Shown here: in pieces, positions 6,163-6,630 of the stretch
Numbering within the stretch: position 1 is the first letter of the stretch
Layout: every line of letters starts with the position of its first letter
NCBI GenBank assembly: GCA_937889795.1
Contig: CALBZH010000026.1
Span: forward strand, 1 to 6,630
Reading direction: 5' to 3'
DNA: 6,630 nucleotides
From: an uncultured Syntrophobacteraceae bacterium
GTDB lineage: Bacteria > Desulfobacterota > Syntrophobacteria > Syntrophobacterales > Syntrophobacteraceae
Made by a program: the position numbers and the translations under genes
Notes under the pieces: model-generated
Seen by the model: only the letters and a program-made list of their open reading frames with translations
Database searches by the model: none
Told to the model about the DNA's origin: nothing

Positions 6163-6630
6163 GATACTTCTCCGCTTTGCCCAGGATGAATTGCTCCCAC
6201 TTGGGATCCCCGAAAGCGTCGGCGATGGTGAAGATGTCCTTGTCGCCTCGCCCGGACTGGTTGATGAGGATGCTGTCTTCCGGGCTCATAGCGGGGGCTT
6301 CCTTGAACGCCTGCACGAAGGCATGGGCCGATTCGAGGGCCGGGATGAGCCCCTCTTTGCGAATGGTAAGCGCCAGGGCGTCGATCACTTCCCGGTCCGT
6401 CGCGGCTTCGAAGCGCACCCGGCCCGTCGTCTTGTGAGCCGAAAGGATCGGCGAGACGCCCACATAATCCAGGCCGGCCGCGACGCTGTGCGTCTCCCGC
6501 ATCTGGCCGTCGCCGTCCTGAAGGAAGTAGGTCTTGTAGCCCTGGGCCACCCCGATGCTCGCATCATCCGAGCACAGCCTCGAGGCATGCTCGCCCGAAT
6601 CGAGTCCCTTGCCGCCCGCTTCGACGCCGA
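6155..6630 (-). CDS. trpB: Tryptophan synthase beta chain, 5' part outside the window
   Basis: This is the C-terminal 157 residues of the PLP enzyme that joins indole and serine to make tryptophan. The visible part starts at GVEAGGKGLDSGEH, which matches E. coli GVEPGGHGIETGEH. It retains the GLD motif (Asp305 region of Salmonella), LIPALESAHA, and SGRGDKD near the end, whose Ser hydrogen-bonds the PLP ring nitrogen. The frame is open to the right edge, so the PLP lysine and GGGSN loop lie outside. Compared with E. coli, the GLDY to RVRF stretch is divergent (VGVSPILSAHKTTG). The stop TGA at 6155-6157 overlaps the trpA GTG start. A GTG at 6550 is an internal valine codon, not a start. The canonical trpB-trpA order argues for a working pair. 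Confidence 0.95.
   Translation of the reverse strand, partial: GVEAGGKGLDSGEHASRLCSDDASIGVAQGYKTYFLQDGDGQMRETHSVAAGLDYVGVSPILSAHKTTGRVRFEAATDREVIDALALTIRKEGLIPALESAHAFVQAFKEAPAMSPEDSILINQSGRGDKDIFTIADAFGDPKWEQFILGKAEKYRA
6170..6173 (-). promoter_or_regulatory. Ribosome binding site supporting the GTG start of trpA
   Basis: The minus strand reads GGAG 7 nt before the GTG at 6162, within the last codons of trpB. It supports the GTG start and the 8-nt gene overlap. Confidence 0.6.

Overview
The window is the end of a metagenome-style or draft contig from a GC-rich bacterium. Its first 53 bases are not biological: they match the index-bearing Illumina TruSeq P7 adapter. All real genes lie on the minus strand and form one tightly packed array, so in transcription order the window reads from right to left. 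The taxon cannot be fixed from sequence alone. The GC-rich coding, the divergent TrpA and the intergenic repeat style would suit a deltaproteobacterium-like or betaproteobacterium-like Gram-negative; this is a weak inference. A periplasmic binding protein with a Sec signal supports a Gram-negative cell.

Layout in transcription order. (1) 6630-6155: C-terminal part of tryptophan synthase beta (trpB), running off the right edge. (2) 6162-5401: tryptophan synthase alpha-like protein (trpA), overlapping trpB by 8 nt. (3) 5364-4186: periplasmic substrate-binding protein of the branched-chain amino acid/aromatic (HAAT) ABC family. (4) A 204-nt intergenic region with an inverted array of eight octamers around a GC-rich palindrome. 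(5) 3981-1418: permeases LivH and LivM and ATPase LivG. (6) 1416-715: ATPase LivF. (7) 705-54: an alpha/beta hydrolase resembling arylformamidase (kynurenine formamidase), cut by the adapter before its catalytic Asp and His.

How the genes fit together. The binding protein captures a solute in the periplasm, LivH/LivM form the membrane channel and LivG/LivF power import. The hydrolase starts 9 nt after livF and probably acts on the imported or a related compound. Placing trpBA upstream and an arylformamidase-like enzyme downstream of the same transporter suggests a tryptophan, kynurenine or other aromatic solute rather than leucine/isoleucine/valine. That is inference from context.

The most notable items are the adapter artefact, the symmetrical 10-15-10 octamer array in the one large gap, the altered active-site positions in TrpA, the lysine at the LivF H-loop position, and the trpBA-transporter-hydrolase linkage. 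Each part belongs to a known family; I see no clearly new system here.
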